The notes beneath the pieces were generated by a model. It made no database searches. It saw nothing but the letters and a program-made list of their open reading frames with translations, and was not told the origin of the DNA. Of a stretch of DNA of 53,614 nt, positions 15,847-23,210 are shown one piece after another. Source of the DNA: Gemmiger sp. An87 (GTDB taxonomy: Bacteria > Bacillota > Clostridia > Oscillospirales > Ruminococcaceae). Position 1 is the first letter of the stretch, and each line of letters starts with the position of its first letter. Made by a program: the position numbers and the translations under genes. The DNA lies in the NCBI RefSeq assembly GCF_002159185.1, contig NZ_NFHD01000025.1:1-53614 (forward strand), given 5' to 3'.

Positions 15847-17544
15847 TTATTCGGCCTCCTTGAAGGCGTTCACAAAATCGTTCACGGTGTAGCAGCGGGC
15901 GGCGGGGTCCAGGCGGCGGGCCATGGTGAAGATCTCCGGCGGGCGGATGCCCACCCGGTCGATCACGTCCTGCCGGGCGAAAATCTCATCCCGGGGACCG
16001 TCGGCGATCACCTGACCCTGGCAGAGCACAATGATCCGGTCCGCCCACTGGCAGACCAGCTGCATGTCGTGGGTGGCGATGATGGCGGTGTGGATCACGT
16101 CCTTCATCTCTTCCAGCACGCCCAGGATCTCCCGGCGGGTGGCGATGTCCAGGTTGGCGGTGGGCTCGTCCAGCAGCAGGATGTCCGGGTTCAGCGCCAC
16201 GCCGATGGCAAGGCTCGCCCGGCGCATCTGACCGCCGGAGAGCAGGCGGCCGTCCCGGTCCGCCAGCTCGGTGAGCCGGAACCGGGCCAGCAGCTCATCG
16301 CAGCGGGTCTGCCAGTCCGGCACGCCCCGCACCTGCATGGCATAGGCAATGTCTGCCCGGATGGAGTCCTTGATGAACATTTCCTCCGGGTTCTGGTAGA
16401 CCAGCGAGATCAGCCGCCCCAGCTCCTCGGCCCGGCGGTCGCCCACCGGCTGGCCCAGCAGGCTCACCTGCCCCTCGGCGGGGCGCAGCAGGCCTACCAT
16501 CAGCTTCATCAGAGTGGATTTGCCCGCCCCGTTGGAGCCGATCAGCGCCACCCGCTCGCCCTGGCGGACCGTCAGGTTCAGCCCGTCAAAAATCGTGCGG
16601 GCCTCGCCCTTCACCGAGCGGTAGCGCAGCTGGATGTTCTCGAATTTCACCGCCTCCGCCGCCTCACTTGCCGCGGGCGCAGGCCGGGTGACAGGCAGAT
16701 GAAAGGGAAGGGCGGAAAAGCAGGCGGCTCCGGCTTCCACGGTGGTGGGCAGGCAGGCGTCCTCTGCCAGCAGGCCCTGCTTTTGCAGCAGGCGGCCCGC
16801 CTGGGTCACCTGAGGCGGGAAGATGTTGCAGTCCTCCAGCTCATCCACCCGCTGCAAAGCTTTTTCGGTGGGCAGCTTCCACTGCACCTGGCCGCCCTTC
16901 AAAAGCAGCACATTTTTGCAGTAGTCGGCAATGTACTCGGTGTGATGCTCGATCACGATGATGGTCTTGCCGTGGTTTTGGTTCAGGTCCCGCAGCACCT
17001 CATAGATGCGATCGGCGTGCATCGGGTCCAGCTGGGCGATGGGCTCGTCCAGAATCAGGATGCCCGGCTGGAGCGACACCGCCCCCGCCAGCGCCAGCAG
17101 ATGGGTCTGCCCGCCGGACAGCTGCCACACGTACTCCTCCTCGCGCCCCTCCAGCCCGCACTGGGCCAAAGCGCGCCTGCCCCGATCCTTATAATCAGGG
17201 CAGGCGTAGTTCAGGCAGGCATAGGAGGCGTCGTCCAACACGGTGGGGCGGACAATCTGGTTTTCAAAATCCTGGTAAACGTAGCCCACCTTCCGGGCCA
17301 GTTCTCCCACGTCGGCGCTCAGGGTGTCCTGCCCGTCCACCGTCACCAGACCTTCAAATTCGCCGGTGATGAAATGGGGGATCAGGCCGTTGAGCACCTT
17401 GCACAGGGTGCTTTTGCCGCAGCCGTTGTTGCCTACAATGGCCAGGAAATCGCCCTGCTCCACAGTGAGGGAAAGATTGTTCAGGGTGGGCTTCTCCGCC
17501 CCGGGGTAGGTGTAGGTCAGGTGTTGGATCTCCACTGCGTTCAT
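15847..17544 (-). CDS. Fused double ATPase of an ECF transporter (EcfA-EcfA')
   Basis: 565 residues with two complete ABC ATPase domains in one chain. Domain 1 has Walker A GNNGCGKS near residue 40, signature LSGGQ and Walker B ILILDEPIAQLD. Domain 2 has Walker A GSNGAGKS near 340, signature LSGGQMRRA and ILLLDEPTANLD. Fusion of the two ECF ATPases is known in YkoD-like proteins of group I ECF transporters. It begins 2 bases after the S-component stop codon and ends 3 bases before ecfT, so translation is probably coupled. Confidence 0.92.
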   Translation of the reverse strand: MNAVEIQHLTYTYPGAEKPTLNNLSLTVEQGDFLAIVGNNGCGKSTLCKVLNGLIPHFITGEFEGLVTVDGQDTLSADVGELARKVGYVYQDFENQIVRPTVLDDASYACLNYACPDYKDRGRRALAQCGLEGREEEYVWQLSGGQTHLLALAGAVSLQPGILILDEPIAQLDPMHADRIYEVLRDLNQNHGKTIIVIEHHTEYIADYCKNVLLLKGGQVQWKLPTEKALQRVDELEDCNIFPPQVTQAGRLLQKQGLLAEDACLPTTVEAGAACFSALPFHLPVTRPAPAASEAAEAVKFENIQLRYRSVKGEARTIFDGLNLTVRQGERVALIGSNGAGKSTLMKLMVGLLRPAEGQVSLLGQPVGDRRAEELGRLISLVYQNPEEMFIKDSIRADIAYAMQVRGVPDWQTRCDELLARFRLTELADRDGRLLSGGQMRRASLAIGVALNPDILLLDEPTANLDIATRREILGVLEEMKDVIHTAIIATHDMQLVCQWADRIIVLCQGQVIADGPRDEIFARQDVIDRVGIRPPEIFTMARRLDPAARCYTVNDFVNAFKEAE

Positions 17545-17546
17545 GA

Positions 17547-18386
17547 TCAGCCAGCCACGTTCCTTTCACTGTTCTTCTTCATTACCAGCAGCACGATCAC
17601 GGCCAGAGCGGCGGCGACCACCATACCGGCGGCCATTGCGGTGCCGCTCTCGGCCCAGCTGGCCTCCCAGTCGATCAGGGCCATGCCCGCGGTGGCAGCC
17701 AGCTCAGCGGCAACCGCCAGAGCAAAGCCCGCCACGCACACACCGGCAGTGCGCAGGTCCACGCCGCCGGCAGCGCCCGCGGTGCGGGGAGCCATGCCCA
17801 GCAGAGGTTCGATCTTGCCGTACAGGCGGGGAACCAGATACAGGGTGGGCAGCATGCAGAACAGGATGCCGCTGAACAGGAAATCGTTCAGGAAGGCAAA
17901 GCCCTCGGTGGCGAACACGCTCTCGGGCAGACCGGCCACGGCCTCAAAATCCTCCACGGCGAACTGGACCTTCAGGATGTCCACCACAGCGCCCATGAAC
18001 AGCTGCAGGCCGGTGCCGAACAGAGCGGCGGCACCCACCGCCAGCTTGTTGCGAGGGTCCTTCACCAGACGGCCGGCGATGTATACGCCGATGGCCACGG
18101 TGATGAACTTCTCCAGCTCGCCCAGACCGCCGAACTGGCCCAGCATGATCTCGCTGAAGACCAGCTCACCGGTGGAAGCGCCCAGCGCCGCGCTCAGCGG
18201 GTCGAACAGCATGGCTAGGGTGAGGGGGATGAACAGAAAATATTCCACCGAAAACTCCACAAGACCCACCTGAAATTTGGGGATCAGCTCGGTGAACAGG
18301 GTAGCCAGGCCGTAAAGCGACATGGACAGAACAAAAATCATCAGTTTCTGCGACTGGGTGGCAGCCGCCTTTTGCGATGCATTCAT
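17547..18386 (-). CDS. ECF transporter S component, substrate unknown
   Basis: 279 residues, highly hydrophobic with about six to eight helices, and a Lys/Asn-rich C-terminal end. The acidic loop ...LGASTGELVFSEIMLG... is S-component-like. GGGAGG lies 9 bases before ATG 18386; an upstream ATG at 18452 is less likely. It is the first gene of the S-AA-T-PHP operon. I cannot assign the ligand. The layout resembles YkoE-YkoD-YkoC (a thiamine-precursor importer), but length and motifs do not settle it. The PHP hydrolase and nearby RpiR regulator hint at a phosphorylated or sugar-like compound. Confidence 0.75.
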   Translation of the reverse strand: MNASQKAAATQSQKLMIFVLSMSLYGLATLFTELIPKFQVGLVEFSVEYFLFIPLTLAMLFDPLSAALGASTGELVFSEIMLGQFGGLGELEKFITVAIGVYIAGRLVKDPRNKLAVGAAALFGTGLQLFMGAVVDILKVQFAVEDFEAVAGLPESVFATEGFAFLNDFLFSGILFCMLPTLYLVPRLYGKIEPLLGMAPRTAGAAGGVDLRTAGVCVAGFALAVAAELAATAGMALIDWEASWAESGTAMAAGMVVAAALAVIVLLVMKKNSERNVAG

Positions 18387-18456
18387 GGATGGATTCCTCC
18401 CGTTTTTCCTTCTCAGTCTCAAAGCAGTTTGCTGCCCGTGGTCCGGGTGCATGTTC

Positions 18457-18513
18457 AGTGTACCAGAGAAAATGTAAGTTTTTCCTGCAAGCTAATGTTA
18501 AATGCAAGTTAAT
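18457..18513 (-). promoter_or_regulatory. Candidate promoter and direct repeat ahead of the ECF operon
   Basis: Minus strand extended -10 TGGTACACT (TACACT, 18457-18462). Just upstream is an 11-base direct repeat, TGCAAGCTAAT (18486-18496) and TGCAAGTTAAT (18503-18513), 17 bases apart: a possible regulator site. The rest of the 310-base gap 18387-18696 holds only the divergent promoter at 18587. Confidence 0.4.
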
Positions 18514-18586
18514 TTTCCTTTCGGCCGGATTTGCAGGCTTTTGCCGTCAAAACAGCCGGGAAATGGAAGAAAATCCCTGCTCCGGC

Positions 18587-18615
18587 TTGCATGCAGCGGC
18601 GGGATAAGGTATAGT
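18587..18615 (+). promoter_or_regulatory. Promoter of the DUF368 gene
   Basis: TTGCAT (18587-18592), 17-base spacer, TATAGT (18610-18615). Confidence 0.75.
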
Positions 18616-18696
18616 AAAAAGGTCAGGCCCAAAACGAGGCGCCTGAACGAGAACGAGAGAAAACCCTGATCCATAAGAAAGGAAACGCGGTTTATT

Positions 18697-19584
18697 ATGA
18701 AAGCTTTACTGGATATCCTGCGCGGTATCGTGATCGGTATCGCAAACGTCATTCCCGGCGTGTCCGGCGGCACCATGGCGGTGTCCATGGGCATCTACGA
18801 CAAGCTGATCAGCGCGGTGACCGGCCTGTTCAAGCATTTTAAGGACAGCATGAAGCTGCTGATCCCTCTGGGCATCGGCATGGGCATCGGCATCGTGGGC
18901 TTCGGCTTTTTGCTGGAGTACCTGCTGGAGGCCCATGTGCTGGCCACCTGCCTGACCTTTGTGGGCCTGATTCTGGGCGGCCTGCCCATCCTGTGGATGA
19001 ACCTGCAGCGGAATGTGGCCAAAAAGCCCAGCCACCGCATCGGCGCGGGCGAGATCATCAGCTTTCTGGTGCTGCTGGCCGTCGGCGTGGGCCTGCCCCT
19101 GCTGCAGGGCTCCGAGGGTGCGGTGAAGACCCTGACCCTGAACCCGGGCACCGTTGTGGTTCTGTTCCTGCTGGGCCTGATCGCCAGCGCCACCATGGTT
19201 ATCCCCGGTGTGTCCGGCAGCATGGTGCTGATGGTTCTGGGTTACTACAGCACCATCCTGTCGCTGGTCACCGGCACTGTGACCATGCTCAAGGATCTGG
19301 ATCTGGGCGGTGTGGTTCATAACTGCATGCTGCTGATCCCCTTCGGCGTGGGCGTGGTGCTGGGTATCTTCCTGATCGCCAAGATCATCGAGTACCTGTT
19401 CCAGCGCTTCCCCAGCCAGACCTTCGCGGCCATCATCGGTCTGATCGTCTCCTCTCCCTTTGCCATCCTCTATTCCGCCGACGCTCTGAGCGGCTTCTCG
19501 GTGGTGGAGCTGGTGGTTGGCCTGGTGCTGGCCGTGCTGGGCGCCTGGGTTACCTGGCTCATGGGCAGCAAGGAAGAGGTCTGA
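18697..19584 (+). CDS. popT: DUF368/PopT-type undecaprenyl phosphate translocase
   Basis: 295 residues, about eight to ten membrane helices. The DUF368 hallmark occurs twice: NVIPGVSGGTMAVSMG near residue 15 and MVIPGVSGSMVLMVLG near residue 168, an internal pseudo-repeat. DUF368 proteins (PopT) were recently shown to recycle the C55-phosphate lipid carrier across the membrane; DedA proteins do the same job. The ribosome site is weak (GAAAGGA about 13 bases before ATG). It is monocistronic with its own promoter and terminator. Confidence 0.88.
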   Translation: MKALLDILRGIVIGIANVIPGVSGGTMAVSMGIYDKLISAVTGLFKHFKDSMKLLIPLGIGMGIGIVGFGFLLEYLLEAHVLATCLTFVGLILGGLPILWMNLQRNVAKKPSHRIGAGEIISFLVLLAVGVGLPLLQGSEGAVKTLTLNPGTVVVLFLLGLIASATMVIPGVSGSMVLMVLGYYSTILSLVTGTVTMLKDLDLGGVVHNCMLLIPFGVGVVLGIFLIAKIIEYLFQRFPSQTFAAIIGLIVSSPFAILYSADALSGFSVVELVVGLVLAVLGAWVTWLMGSKEEV

Positions 19585-19596
19585 TTTCTGCCACAG

Positions 19597-19632
19597 AAAA
19601 CGAGCAAGCGGCATGCCGCCTGCTCGTTTTTT
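19597..19632 (+). terminator. Terminator of the DUF368 gene
   Basis: Stem ACGAGCAAGCGG with its complement (one G-U pair), loop CATG, then seven T. Confidence 0.88.
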
Positions 19633-19736
19633 TGTGAGCGTTAAAAAATTCTTTGGATTTGTGAAGAAAACCTCCTTTCAGGTTCGTTTTATTCGGCGAA
19701 GGGGAAAACAAGCAAGGGAAGGGGGCGTTCAGCCGA

Positions 19737-20258
19737 GTGACCAATGCACAGTTCAGCGCACTGGTGGAGCAGTATCAGAAGCTGGTCTATACCGTGTGCT
19801 ATCAGCTGGTACGGGATCACCAGCTGGCGGAAGACCTGACCCAGGATACCTTTGTGGCGGCCTTTTCCCACATGGACGACTGCCCTCCCGAGCACTACAA
19901 GCCCTGGCTGGCCCGCATCGCGGCCAACAAAGCCCGCGACCATCTGAAGAGCGCCTGGAACCGGCGAGTGACCGCCCCCGGCGACGAGGCCATGCCGGAA
20001 ACGGCGGCGGTGAACGCCGCGCCCCCCGGACCGGAGGACCTGACCGTGAGCGAGACTGAGGCCGAGGCCATCCGCCAGATGGTGAAGGACCTGCGGGAGC
20101 CCTATTACCAGGTATCGGTGATGTATTTCCTGCAGGAGCGCAGCGTGGATGAAATCGCCCGCGCCCTGCGCCGCCCGCCCAAAACGGTGCACACCCAGCT
20201 GTATCGGGCCAAGCGCCTGCTGCAGCAGCAGATCACAGAAAGGAGACAGGCGCAATGA
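19737..20258 (+). CDS. ECF-type RNA polymerase sigma factor
   Basis: 173 residues. Region 2 is at about 8-75 (LVYTVCYQLVRDHQLAEDLTQ, the DLxQDTF signature) and region 4 at about 115-168 (DEIARALRRPPKTVHTQLYRAKRLL, a helix-turn-helix). There is no sigma region 3, as usual for extracytoplasmic-function factors. The start is GTG 19737, with AGGGGG about 11 bases upstream. The anti-sigma gene overlaps its last four bases, which couples their translation. The two membrane proteins downstream suggest an envelope-stress response. No convincing autoregulatory ECF promoter is visible upstream. Confidence 0.92.
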   Translation: MTNAQFSALVEQYQKLVYTVCYQLVRDHQLAEDLTQDTFVAAFSHMDDCPPEHYKPWLARIAANKARDHLKSAWNRRVTAPGDEAMPETAAVNAAPPGPEDLTVSETEAEAIRQMVKDLREPYYQVSVMYFLQERSVDEIARALRRPPKTVHTQLYRAKRLLQQQITERRQAQ

Positions 20259-20824
20259 CGGAACTGTTTTTACAAACCGGCCATCTGAGCGACGAGGGAC
20301 TGCAGGCCCTCATCGACGGAACGCTGGATGAGATGCAGCGGCTGGAAGCCGCGGAGCATCTGAGCTTTTGCGACGAGTGCCTGACGCGGTATACCGCGCT
20401 GCTCACCGGGGATGTGCTGGAGGAGCCGGAGCAGGATGTGACCCTGCCGGTGATGCGCAGGCTGCGCCGCCGGGCGGTGAAGAGCGTCTGGAACCGGTAC
20501 GCGGCCGCTGCCGCTGCGGTGGTCATCACCGCAGGCCTGTGGTACAGCGGGGTGTTCGGCGGAGCGATGGAGGCGCTGGCCATTCAGCCGCCCGCCCTGG
20601 AGCAGACCGCCCAGGCGCAGGAGGCAGGCCCGCTGGGCCAGCTGCTGGAGCGCATCGGTGTGACCACCGGGACCGAACCTGCCCGGCCGGACAATGGTCT
20701 CGGCCCGGAGCACCGGCCCAAGGATATCCGCCAGCTGGAGGAGCCGGACGAAGAGCTGGACCAGGAAAAGGATGGCGGCCTGGGTCAATGGCTGAGCCAG
20801 TTCCTTGACCGGAATGACAACTGA
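20255..20824 (+). CDS. Zinc-finger anti-sigma factor
   Basis: 189 residues. The cytoplasmic N-terminus carries the ZAS motif HxxxCxxC (HLSFCDEC, near residue 35), which wraps around and holds the ECF sigma factor. A membrane helix at about 88-110 is followed by an acidic extracellular tail rich in Glu, Asp and Pro, without a known sensor fold. The start overlaps the sigma gene by four bases. Signal-dependent release of the sigma factor is the expected control. Confidence 0.88.
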   Translation: MTELFLQTGHLSDEGLQALIDGTLDEMQRLEAAEHLSFCDECLTRYTALLTGDVLEEPEQDVTLPVMRRLRRRAVKSVWNRYAAAAAAVVITAGLWYSGVFGGAMEALAIQPPALEQTAQAQEAGPLGQLLERIGVTTGTEPARPDNGLGPEHRPKDIRQLEEPDEELDQEKDGGLGQWLSQFLDRNDN

Positions 20825-20855
20825 TCAAAACGACTGAATGGGAGCGTGTGACAAT

Positions 20856-21425
20856 ATGATCAAAAATGGATTTTTGACCTTTTGCTTTTCTTTCATCCCG
20901 GGCGCGGGGCAGATGTATCAGGGATACATGAAGCGCGGCCTTTCCCAGGTGACGGCCTTTGTGCTGCTCATCGCTCTGGGTGCCGGGCTGTTCGGTCCCA
21001 TCGCGGTATTTGCCGCCGTGGTGTATATGTACAGCTTCTTCGATTCGCTGAACCTGCGCAGCCAGCTGAAGATGGGCATCTGCCCGCCGGATGACTACCA
21101 GTTCAATATGGATGAGCTGAAGGGTTTGGCCCGGCTGGCTATACAGCGCCACAATCTGGTGGGCTGGGGCCTGGTGCTGCTGGGCGTCTGGGGCCTGTAC
21201 TCCAACTTTATCTACCCCTGGGTGTGGGATCTGGCCGATATCTTCGGCTACGACAACCCGGTGGTGAACGCGGTGCGTTCTCTCATCAACAACCTGCCCA
21301 CGCTGGTGGTATCGGTGATCTTTGTGTATGCGGGCGTTCGCCTGATCCGGGGCTCCAGCCCGAAAAAGGGCGGCGAGCTGCCCCAGGAGCTGGATGAGGA
21401 CTTTACCGAGTACAAGGGCGAATAA
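20856..21425 (+). CDS. TM2-like multi-pass membrane protein
   Basis: 189 residues. The N-terminal FSFIPGAGQMYQGYMKRGLSQ is the turn-containing start of a TM2-like domain with two helices; two more helices follow (about 100-125 and 145-165). The C-terminus is acidic and cytoplasmic. I choose ATG 20856; an ATG at 20838 lacks a ribosome site, while GGGAG lies 12 bases before 20856. It lies in the sigma/anti-sigma operon, 31 bases after the anti-sigma gene. Function unknown; a part in sensing or in the envelope response is inferred from context only. Confidence 0.7.
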   Translation: MIKNGFLTFCFSFIPGAGQMYQGYMKRGLSQVTAFVLLIALGAGLFGPIAVFAAVVYMYSFFDSLNLRSQLKMGICPPDDYQFNMDELKGLARLAIQRHNLVGWGLVLLGVWGLYSNFIYPWVWDLADIFGYDNPVVNAVRSLINNLPTLVVSVIFVYAGVRLIRGSSPKKGGELPQELDEDFTEYKGE

Positions 21426-21439
21426 GGGAGGAACAGGCA

Positions 21440-22405
21440 ATGAACAATACGAATTTTGAACCCATGCCCCCTGTGGAGGAGACTTCACAGACCGGGGAAC
21501 AGACCACTGTGCCGGAATATACCCGGCAGCCCCGTCGGGATAAAATGCCCCGTCCCGCTCAGCCCAAGGTGCGCCGGGTGGGCTTTTTCACCCTGGGCAT
21601 CGCGCTGATCCTCACCGGCGGCTGCATTGCCGCCAGCCTGGTGCTGAAGAATTTCCCCCTGCTCACGGTGGCAAAGCTGGCCCCGCTGGTGCTGGTGGCC
21701 CTGGGCGTGGAGGTGCTGTGGGCCAACGCCCGCAAGGGCGATGCCCAGCTGAAATACGACCTGCTGAGCATGTTCGTCTGCTTTGTGCTCATCTGCGCCA
21801 GCATGTGCGCGGCCACGGTGCCCATTTTGCTTCGGTACTACGGGCCGGAGCGGGAATACACCGAGCGGCGGCTGGAGCAGGAGCTGGAGCAGCAGGTGCA
21901 CGAGAAACTGCCCGCCGGCAGCGTGCTGGACGGCTACAGCTATGTGGACCTGAACCGGATGGAGTTCGACAAGAATATGACCCTGGCAGACCTGAAGACC
22001 GAGGATACGGTGCGATTGAACCTGACCCTGGCCGGGACCTATGCGGACGAAAACGCCTTTGCCGAGGCCTGCGCCCAGCTGCTGCCCACCCTGCGGGAGC
22101 TGGGTGTGGATGAGGTGGACTTCCGCTCGGAGAACGGCGATGACCAGTGGGAGCTGCAGATCGGCGGCGTGTTCCAGATGAATTCCGGCGCCCAGGAGCT
22201 GGCCGGGCAGGTAACCCACATGGTGCGCTACTGGGAGGATGACGAGTACAGCTGGTGGGAGAAGGAAGAGCTGGATGCGTATCTGGCCCAAAAGGCGCAG
22301 AACGACCAGCAGGAGCCCCAGCCGGAGGAGGATTCCGTGGAGAACACGCTTGAGGAATCGGTAGAGATCAATACGGAGGAAGCAACCGTTGTTGAGAACG
22401 GCTGA
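21440..22405 (+). CDS. LiaF-like membrane protein with cytoplasmic N-terminus and extracytoplasmic domain
   Basis: 321 residues: a Pro-rich soluble N-terminus (1-48), three to four helices between about 50 and 130 of the LiaI/LiaF or DUF5668 type (GFFTLGIALILTGG), a soluble domain of about 150 residues, and an acidic Glu-rich tail. It starts 14 bases after the TM2-like gene and ends the operon at a strong terminator. LiaF-type proteins modulate envelope-stress signalling in Firmicutes; here the signalling partner would be an ECF sigma factor rather than a two-component system. The similarity covers mainly the helices. Confidence 0.65.
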   Translation: MNNTNFEPMPPVEETSQTGEQTTVPEYTRQPRRDKMPRPAQPKVRRVGFFTLGIALILTGGCIAASLVLKNFPLLTVAKLAPLVLVALGVEVLWANARKGDAQLKYDLLSMFVCFVLICASMCAATVPILLRYYGPEREYTERRLEQELEQQVHEKLPAGSVLDGYSYVDLNRMEFDKNMTLADLKTEDTVRLNLTLAGTYADENAFAEACAQLLPTLRELGVDEVDFRSENGDDQWELQIGGVFQMNSGAQELAGQVTHMVRYWEDDEYSWWEKEELDAYLAQKAQNDQQEPQPEEDSVENTLEESVEINTEEATVVENG

Positions 22406-22429
22406 GCGCTGAGAACCGGAAAATAACAA

Positions 22430-22481
22430 AAGCCCCGCCCGGGCTGCGTGAAAATCGCATGCCCGGCGGGGCTTCTTTTTT
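22430..22481 (+). terminator. Terminator of the sigma-factor operon
   Basis: A long GC-rich stem (AAGCCCCGCC-GGGC type with one bulge, 22430-22444 with 22461-22474), followed by TTTTTT at 22476-22481. Confidence 0.8.
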
Positions 22482-22486
22482 GATGA

Positions 22487-22912
22487 TCAGTAGACGAAGG
22501 CGTTCTGAATCAGATAGTTGATGACGAACAGTGCCACGTCCACAGGGATTTTTGCGCCCAGCTCCGGCAGGCCGGGGAACAGCGAGACCAGCAGCGCCAC
22601 CAGAAAGGCGCTGGCCAGGGTCTTGAGAATGGTGAGAATGGTATAGAGGGTGGCACTGCGCTGATGCGCGGCCCGGCTCTGGAACACAAAGAAGTAATTG
22701 ATCAGGTAATTCATCAGGCTGGAGAGCACCCGCGCCGCAATGGTTGCGGCGGTGATGTAGACCGCCTCGGGCAGGTAAGGCCGCAGCGCGCAGCACAGCA
22801 GCCAGAATGCCCCCAGGTCCACCCCGGAGGAAACCAGCGAGGAGGCCGCGAAGGGCACAAAGGTGCGCCAGCCGTGTTTTTCGGCGGGCGCCTGGGAAAT
22901 TGAAGAATGCAT
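22487..22912 (-). CDS. GtrA-family membrane protein
   Basis: 141 residues and four membrane helices, the length and topology of GtrA. The family motif is visible as AARVLSSLMNYLINYFFVF near residues 58-76. GtrA proteins are thought to flip undecaprenyl-linked sugars or to serve in teichoic-acid and polysaccharide decoration. The start ATG 22912 has GGAG 11 bases upstream. It is the last gene of the VanW - DltA-like - carrier - GtrA operon. Confidence 0.85.
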   Translation of the reverse strand: MHSSISQAPAEKHGWRTFVPFAASSLVSSGVDLGAFWLLCCALRPYLPEAVYITAATIAARVLSSLMNYLINYFFVFQSRAAHQRSATLYTILTILKTLASAFLVALLVSLFPGLPELGAKIPVDVALFVINYLIQNAFVY

Positions 22913-22955
22913 CGGTTTATTCACTCCATCAAAAATCAGCAGGGAAATCACAGGG

Positions 22956-23189
22956 TCACAGCGCTTCGTGCACGGCGGCCAGAATGGACCGGGCACTGCG
23001 CAGCGCGTCGGGGGAAAGCCGGGTGGGCGACAGCTCCACACCCAGGTCCTCCAGCCCCTCGAACAGGGTGATGCGGGCCAGGGAATCCATCAGCCCGCTT
23101 TCAATCAGATCAACGTCCTCCTCCAGAGCCCGGGACGTGCCGCAGGCACTGGCAATCAGGTTCAGGATCACATCGTCGGAAAGCTGCAT
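22956..23189 (-). CDS. Acyl/D-alanyl carrier protein (DltC-like)
   Basis: 77 residues. The phosphopantetheine attachment site is Ser36 in the family motif GLMDSLARI, within a four-helix carrier fold. The size equals that of DltC (about 78). AAAGGAG lies 8 bases before ATG. It follows the DltA-like ligase by 21 bases, so it should receive the activated amino acid from it. No dltB or dltD is present to pass the load across the membrane. Confidence 0.85.
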   Translation of the reverse strand: MQLSDDVILNLIASACGTSRALEEDVDLIESGLMDSLARITLFEGLEDLGVELSPTRLSPDALRSARSILAAVHEAL

Positions 23190-23210
23190 GAAAAAGTCTC
23201 CTTTTGGCGC

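Noticed and set aside
15097-18273. A very long open frame (over 1000 codons) on the + strand opposite the ECF transporter genes
   Set aside because: It runs antisense to three recognisable genes, its composition is Gln/His/Gly-rich as expected from reversed G+C-rich codons, and it has no ribosome site or domain. The same applies to the long frames antisense to feoB (34176-36404), to the first AAA+ gene (62-2677) and to mfd.
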